Positions 28,263 to 30,774 of a stretch of 30,774 nt of DNA are shown in pieces. The DNA lies in the IMG/VR virus record IMGVR_UViG_3300032286_000723, positions 1 to 30,774 of that record. The stretch is one strand, 5' to 3'. A program made the position numbers and the translations under genes. How positions within the stretch are numbered: the first letter of the stretch is position 1; every line of letters starts with the position of its first letter. A model generated the notes under the pieces. That model saw nothing but the letters and a program-made list of their open reading frames with translations, did not search any database and was not told where the DNA came from. Origin of the DNA: a virus.

Positions 28263-29864
28263 ATGAAAAGAATACTGATTTTGTTTTTGATGATTTTTGC
28301 AATGAGTGCAAAAGGTCAAGTTTATCAATCAATGCCACAATATGGATACCAGGCACCAAGAATGATGTTTGATTCAACTTTACAAATACCAACAACTTGT
28401 GGTGTGCCAACATTGAAATCTCTTGTTGGAGTGAATAAGAAATCAGCAATTGCATTTGACTCTTGCAACAATAGATTCTACACATACAATCCAAAAACAT
28501 TGACATGGTCACAAGTGACCGGAGGTGGTGGAGCAAGTGGAATTGATTCATTGAAAAGAGTTTCAGATTCAATCTTTGCAAGAAAGGATGGAACATTTTA
28601 TTTCCAATATAAGGATTCAATTGGTAGTGGTGGAGGTGGTAGTGGTTCAGATACTGCAAAGGTTGTAATTGCACAAGTGAGAAATCTTGAGGCAACAACA
28701 TTGCAGATTGGAGAGGTTGTATACTTGAAAGGTTCTACCGGAAATACTGCGTCTGTTAGGAGAGCAACAAACCGAGATGATTCCACATCATCAAGAACAT
28801 TGGGAGTTGTTCGTGCATCAATTGCACCAAATGGAACCGGTTTTGTGACCACACAAGGTCAAGTTGAAAAGATGAATCTTGGTTCATATGCTGAAGGAGA
28901 CATTTTGTGGTTGGACTCCATTGCAGGAGGAGTGACAAAAATCAAGCCAATAGCACCATTTCATGGAGTCTTCATTGGCATTGTGGAAAGAGCAAACAAT
29001 GGAAATGGCATTGCATACATCAAGCCACAAAATGGATATGAATTGGCAGAGATTCATGATGTGAGAATAACATCACCAATCAATGGTCAGATTCTTGTAT
29101 ATTCTGATACACAAAAGATTTGGAAAAATAGAACAATAACTGCACCAACTGCACCGACTCTTCAAGATGTAACAACACAAGGAGCAACCACAACTGATAA
29201 GATTACAATGAGTCAATATGGTATTTACAACAATGAATTTAATGCATTAAATGGAAATAGATATTCAGTTTTTAATTGTTTTGCTGAAACTCTTGGAGAT
29301 ATTCAATTGAATTGGACTGATGATATAAACACGAGTTTTTTTACTCCATCCTTAATCATGCAAAGTCAAGGTGGAACACCACCAAGCCGTATCATTTTAA
29401 AAAATGATGAAATAACAATTCAACATCCGGATAAAGGTTCTATATCATTATTGATGCAAAGCAGTACAAATGCACCATTCATTTATTTACCTTCCGGAGG
29501 TTTTAATCCGGACACAATTGCAACAAGAGCAGATGTAAGAAACAAAGGATATAAAATATATTCTGCAACAATTTCTGCAAGTGGTGGTTCAAGTCCAACT
29601 CTTCAACAACAATTTATCAATGAAATTGGTGTGGTTACATTCTCTGTTACTGCATCAGAATATGTAATACAATGCACCGGTTGTTTTCCGGCAAACAAGA
29701 CATATATCGCAAAGCCAAATTTCAAAGCCGGTTTATTTACTCAAAGTGCAAATGCGTATCGGTTTGATAATGACAATATTTACATAGAAGTATTTAATTC
29801 TACCGGAACACAGATTTTGAACACATTTGACAATATGATGATAGAAGTAAAAGTTTACGATTAA
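28263..29864 (+). CDS. Fibre-like protein with Sec-type signal peptide, 533 aa
   Basis: From ATG 28263 the protein begins with a classical signal peptide: KR, a hydrophobic core ILILFLMIFAM, then SAKGQ, similar to Bacteroidetes secreted proteins. The mature part has FDSCNNRFYTYNPKTLTW, Gly-rich linkers (TGGGGASG, GSGGGGSGSD), then a conserved phage structural domain: AQVRNLEATTLQIGEVVYL, RTLGVVRASIAPNGTGF, EGDILWLDSIAGG, NGYELAEIHDVRI. The C-terminal half is beta-rich (YTIYSATISASGG-like and TGCFPANKTYIA). This is a fibre or receptor-binding architecture, but a signal peptide is unusual on a virion protein. A longer non-ATG start at 28224 would hide the signal. Confidence 0.8.
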   Translation: MKRILILFLMIFAMSAKGQVYQSMPQYGYQAPRMMFDSTLQIPTTCGVPTLKSLVGVNKKSAIAFDSCNNRFYTYNPKTLTWSQVTGGGGASGIDSLKRVSDSIFARKDGTFYFQYKDSIGSGGGGSGSDTAKVVIAQVRNLEATTLQIGEVVYLKGSTGNTASVRRATNRDDSTSSRTLGVVRASIAPNGTGFVTTQGQVEKMNLGSYAEGDILWLDSIAGGVTKIKPIAPFHGVFIGIVERANNGNGIAYIKPQNGYELAEIHDVRITSPINGQILVYSDTQKIWKNRTITAPTAPTLQDVTTQGATTTDKITMSQYGIYNNEFNALNGNRYSVFNCFAETLGDIQLNWTDDINTSFFTPSLIMQSQGGTPPSRIILKNDEITIQHPDKGSISLLMQSSTNAPFIYLPSGGFNPDTIATRADVRNKGYKIYSATISASGGSSPTLQQQFINEIGVVTFSVTASEYVIQCTGCFPANKTYIAKPNFKAGLFTQSANAYRFDNDNIYIEVFNSTGTQILNTFDNMMIEVKVYD

Positions 29865-29879
29865 AAAATAAAAATACCA

Positions 29880-30092
29880 ATGGACAATAACCATCATTCA
29901 CCAGTTTCAATCATGTTGACAATAACAACAACCATTTTGAGTTGGCTGACATTCTACAATGCACAATATTTCATGTCATTCATTCTGACTTGCATTGGTA
30001 TCATATCCGGACTTTTTGCAATTCGGTATTATTACTATGCCGGTAACGAAAAACGCAACAAATTAAAGAACAATAAAAAATCACAATTATGA
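29880..30092 (+). CDS. Holin-like membrane protein 1, 70 aa
   Basis: Two hydrophobic segments: SIMLTITTTILSWLTFY (about 10-27) and FMSFILTCIGIISGLFAI (about 31-48), then a basic tail (NEKRNKLKNNKK). Size, two helices and charged C-terminus suit a class II holin or antiholin, which controls timing of lysis by forming inner-membrane holes. It is in the lysis cassette directly before the second holin-like gene (overlap ATGA) and near the spanin and endolysin. Whether it or the next protein is the true holin cannot be told. Confidence 0.75.
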   Translation: MDNNHHSPVSIMLTITTTILSWLTFYNAQYFMSFILTCIGIISGLFAIRYYYYAGNEKRNKLKNNKKSQL

Positions 30093-30319
30093 ATTCAACC
30101 TTCTTGACATTAGGAACCAAAGATTTCATCAAAGGACTTTTGGTTGCAGTATTATCAGCAGTTGTCACAATTGTCTATAATACAATCCAAACCGGTTCAT
30201 TGGCATTTGATTGGAAAGCAATTGGCATGACTGCATTGACATCTGCAATTGCCTACATCATGAAAAACTTGTTCACCAATTCAACCGGTTCATTCTTGAA
30301 AAAAGAGCCATCTGAATGA
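30089..30319 (+). CDS. Holin-like membrane protein 2, 76 aa
   Basis: Two hydrophobic segments: FIKGLLVAVLSAVVTIVY (about 13-30) and AIGMTALTSAIAYIMKNLF (about 44-62), with a charged C-terminus (LKKEPSE). It resembles a Bacteroidetes phage holin type I have seen beside lysozyme and lipoprotein genes. Neighbours are another small membrane protein, the spanin and, across the ends, the endolysin. ATGA overlaps on both sides make this a tightly coupled lysis operon. Confidence 0.8.
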   Translation: MNSTFLTLGTKDFIKGLLVAVLSAVVTIVYNTIQTGSLAFDWKAIGMTALTSAIAYIMKNLFTNSTGSFLKKEPSE

Positions 30320-30774
30320 GGTCAATCATTATTGCATTGATTCTTTGTTCATGCTATTCACCAAAGAAAGCAGAGAAACAACTCATCAAGGCACAACTCA
30401 CACATCCGGATGTTGTCGCAAAGAAAACATCTGAATGGTATCCATGTGTAATAAGCCAACCATCAATTGACTCATCGGATGTCAAAAGATGGTTGGCAAT
30501 TATTGATTCATTGAATAATGAAATCAACTTTGATATCATTGAAATAAATGACACAATAAAGTTGACAGATACAATCAAGGATTCACTTGCCTACAAGTAT
30601 TGGTTGAATAAATACAAAACTAACCAACAGATGATTTCCAATTTGAAAGTATTGTTGTCATCAAAGGTTCCAACAATTTATAAGACAATAATGATTTCAG
30701 ACTCTGCCAGGTCATTGCAACTTGCAAAAGAAATTGAGCAATTGAAAGGTGACAAAAATAAATATCAAGGCAAG
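30316..30774 (+). CDS. Spanin-like lipoprotein, N-terminal part (continues at 1-92)
   Basis: The frame begins with a lipoprotein signal: RSIIIALIL then CSC, where Cys13 preceded by Ser is the likely lipidated residue (Cys11 is also present). After the cleavage site come about 140 mostly helical, charged residues (KKAEKQLIKAQL; TIKLTDTIKDSLAYKYWLNK; ARSLQLAKEIEQLKGDKNKY), consistent with a periplasm-spanning rod. The frame is open at the right edge. Joined through the 8-bp repeat it ends in a transmembrane helix (see 1-92), total about 180 residues: a unimolecular spanin. ATGA overlap with the holin-like gene. The alternative is an ordinary lipoprotein truncated by the window. Confidence 0.75.
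   Translation, partial: MRSIIIALILCSCYSPKKAEKQLIKAQLTHPDVVAKKTSEWYPCVISQPSIDSSDVKRWLAIIDSLNNEINFDIIEINDTIKLTDTIKDSLAYKYWLNKYKTNQQMISNLKVLLSSKVPTIYKTIMISDSARSLQLAKEIEQLKGDKNKYQGK
30767..30774. repeat. Terminal 8-bp direct repeat, right copy
   Basis: AAGGCAAG, identical to 1-8. In the lipoprotein gene this end reads in frame (...CAA GGC AAG); with one copy removed the next codons at 9 onward are TTT GAA AAG TAT TTG ATG, continuing the frame to the stop at 90-92. Confidence 0.6.

Noticed and set aside
28261-28701. 146-aa - strand frame opposite the fibre-like gene
   Set aside because: Shadow with Leu/His/Gln bias; no start context; the + strand gene has clear domains.
1-30774. Integrase, repressor or attachment site for lysogeny
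   Set aside because: No tyrosine or serine recombinase motif, no CI/Cro-like gene pair and no divergent promoters; the winged-helix and sigma-like proteins alone do not indicate lysogeny.
1-30774. CRISPR array, tRNA, reverse transcriptase/diversity-generating element
   Set aside because: No regularly spaced repeats, no cloverleaf-like sequence noted, no reverse transcriptase motif; small repeats at 4944-5157 and 5183-5205 fit an origin better.

Overview
The window looks like the essentially complete genome of a small tailed phage, siphovirus-like, that infects a member of the Bacteroidetes. The DNA is AT-rich, all convincing genes lie on the + strand, and they are packed tightly: starts overlap preceding stops as ATGA or TAATG, or follow as TAATATG. 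Shine-Dalgarno sites are largely absent; A-rich leaders precede many starts. Visible promoters fit the Bacteroidetes pattern TTTG-N19/20-TAnnTTTG. I see no integrase, CI-like repressor, tRNA, CRISPR array, insertion sequence or phage DNA polymerase, so a virulent phage that borrows the host replisome is the simplest reading. The first and last 8 bases are identical (AAGGCAAG). Merging them joins the truncated last gene to the frame open at base 1 and yields one lipoprotein with a C-terminal membrane helix, so the molecule is probably circular or circularly permuted, about 30,766 bp, cut inside the lysis cassette. || Layout: 1-642, end of the spanin gene, the endolysin and the late terminator. 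738-1138, a one-gene cassette with its own promoter and terminator. 1159-6720, early and replication region: small proteins, ERF single-strand annealing protein, winged-helix protein, two PD-(D/E)XK-type nucleases, a free-standing DnaA domain IV, an initiator-like protein whose gene carries a candidate origin, and a possible loader. 6742-7904, a sigma-like protein and small proteins. 7905-10299, two glycosyltransferases and an FkbM-type methyltransferase. 10296-13314, packaging: HNH nuclease, small and large terminase, interrupted by two further one-gene promoter/terminator cassettes (11349-12139). || 13348-21190 is the tail module: a frameshift-linked pair, a gp10-like completion protein, two large tail proteins, a fibre and the tape measure. 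21208-24422 is the head core plus tube: a protease with an embedded HAD domain, scaffold, capsid and tail-tube-like protein, with strong terminators after the last two. 24486-28258 holds a small structural protein, a long portal and connectors. 28263-29864 is a fibre-like protein with a signal peptide. 29880 to the end, continuing at 1, is the lysis cassette (two holin-like proteins, spanin, endolysin). || The most interesting signals are the apparent complete absence of GATC (and AGCT) beside a large excess of CCGG; the lambda-like candidate origin inside the initiator gene; the -1 frameshift site; the single-molecule spanin across the ends; the HAD domain inside the prohead protease; the winged helix inside a portal/head-protein fusion; the secreted fibre; and a family of duplicated promoters driving one-gene cassettes. 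All similarity statements are from pattern recognition, with no database search.
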